64,000 bases of DNA, from contig AXWR01000005.1 of the NCBI GenBank assembly GCA_000482765.1, forward strand, positions 62,001 through 126,000. The letters run 5' to 3'. The stretch is from Meiothermus taiwanensis DSM 14542 (GTDB lineage Bacteria; Deinococcota; Deinococci; Deinococcales; Thermaceae). This document shows, in pieces, positions 63,595-64,000 of the stretch (position 1 is the first letter of the stretch; each line of letters opens with the position of its first letter). The translations under genes were made by a program, and so were the position numbers. The notes under the pieces were generated by a model that saw nothing but the letters and a program-made list of their open reading frames with translations, had not been told where the DNA came from and made no database searches.

Positions 63595-64000
63595 TTATAT
63601 GGGCGATTTCTTCTGGAAGTGGGGCGGGCGCTTTTCGCGCAGCGAGCGCAGCCCTTCCTGGGCATCGGGGCCCAGAAAGCCCATAAACTCGAGGGCCAAC
63701 GAGGTGTCGAAACTGGGCCCCATCATGCGCAGCCAGTTGTTGAGGGCGTACTTGGTGAAGCGGATGGCCGCAGCGGCGCCCTGGGCCAGCCGGGTGGCAA
63801 TTCTGAGGGCCTCGTTGTAAACCTCGCCGTCTTCCACACAGCGCGATACCAGCCCAATGCGCTCGGCTTCCTCTCCGGTGAGCGGCTCGTTCAACAAAAG
63901 GTGGTACTTGGCCTTGCTCATACCGCACAGCAAGGGCCAGATCAGCACCGAGTGATCGCCAGCGGCCACCCCCAGCCGCACGTGCCCGTCCACGATGCGG
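63595..64000 (-). CDS. Enoyl-CoA hydratase/isomerase family protein, C-terminal part
   Basis: Only the last 134 or so codons are present; the frame is open to the right edge. [35 protein letters not shown] is in pieces the crotonase-fold substrate loop, with [15 protein letters not shown] next. The pattern [10 protein letters not shown] resembles bacterial enoyl-CoA hydratases with Asp as catalytic residue. Probably acts in fatty-acid or aromatic-ring degradation. Gap of 32 bp to the pseudouridine synthase gene, same strand. Confidence 0.85.
   Translation of the reverse strand, partial: RIVDGHVRLGVAAGDHSVLIWPLLCGMSKAKYHLLLNEPLTGEEAERIGLVSRCVEDGEVYNEALRIATRLAQGAAAAIRFTKYALNNWLRMMGPSFDTSLALEFMGFLGPDAQEGLRSLREKRPPHFQKKSPI

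Noticed and set aside
62705-63928. Longer start for the pseudouridine synthase (407 codons)
   Set aside because: The extra N-terminal part overlaps the crotonase-family gene in another frame and lacks the S4-domain start, which begins at MRLQQFLARAG.
61452-64000. cas genes near the CRISPR array
   Set aside because: All flanking genes have other clear assignments; none matches cas1, cas2, cas6 or effector genes.

Overview
The window looks like chromosome from a Meiothermus-type bacterium (Deinococcota, Thermus branch). The basis is a high-GC gene-dense layout, a pilA-like/comZ-like pilin locus arranged as in Thermus, a TrmI tRNA m1A58 methyltransferase, many start codons that sit 6-9 nt after a TATAAT-like -10 box (leaderless genes), and a 37-bp CRISPR repeat whose minus-strand end is GGATTGAAAC. 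Nearly all of it is coding. I saw no rRNA or tRNA gene and no complete transposase gene.

Layout. 1-3.5 kb: tail of a CPA1 antiporter, RqcH, a VapBC-like toxin-antitoxin pair, trmI. 3.7-13.2 kb: a histidine kinase, a first minor-pilin operon (three prepilins plus a ComZ-like giant pilin), a NarL-type response regulator, then a second minor-pilin operon headed by another giant pilin carrying a CxxCH motif. 13.2-17.3 kb: lepA, a lipoprotein, a solute-binding protein, a cold shock protein. 17.4-20.9 kb: rpmF-fabH-fabD-fabG-acpP. 20.9-32.9 kb: SAM hydrolase, TPR proteins, a NYN protein, queA, cysE, a YebC-family protein, fabF, two S41-like secreted proteins that seem to lack catalytic residues, a GNAT and an atypical SDR. 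33-44.5 kb: CcmA-like/CcdA, a thiamine-type ABC ATPase with thiN, an M28 peptidase, threonine dehydratase, mtaB, a HIT protein, a phosphatase, a bifunctional-nuclease-family protein, and two tandem phosphoribosyltransferase-like proteins. 44.6-55.3 kb: methylmalonyl-CoA mutase, mreB, then a Raetz-type cluster lpxD-lpxC-Gfo/Idh-fabZ-lpxA-lpxB-like-ABC exporter and an S4 RNA-binding gene. 55.3-61.1 kb: a hydrolase and glcDEF with glycerate 2-kinase. 61.1-61.45 kb: a five-repeat CRISPR relict abutting glcD. 61.6-64 kb: a VUT-family queuosine-precursor transporter, hpt, an RsuA-family pseudouridine synthase and a partial enoyl-CoA hydratase.

How they fit together: glcDEF plus glycerate kinase form a glycolate-to-2-phosphoglycerate route; the fab operon and fabZ supply acyl-ACP and 3-hydroxyacyl-ACP, which the lpx cluster would use to N/O-acylate a UDP-hexosamine that the MsbA-like exporter could flip; the two pilin operons probably build the tip or initiation complex of type IV pili used for DNA uptake.

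Structure not explained by genes: seven copies of a hairpin-rich 95-170 bp element with terminal inverted repeats and apparent TA target sites (a MITE-like family); about 140 copies by hand count of the palindrome CTCGAG in all reading frames; and a CRISPR array whose last degenerate repeat runs into the glcD translation start. The most novel-looking items are the MITE family, the CRISPR-glcD junction, the CxxCH giant pilin, the lpx cluster in this phylum, and the CTCGAG enrichment.
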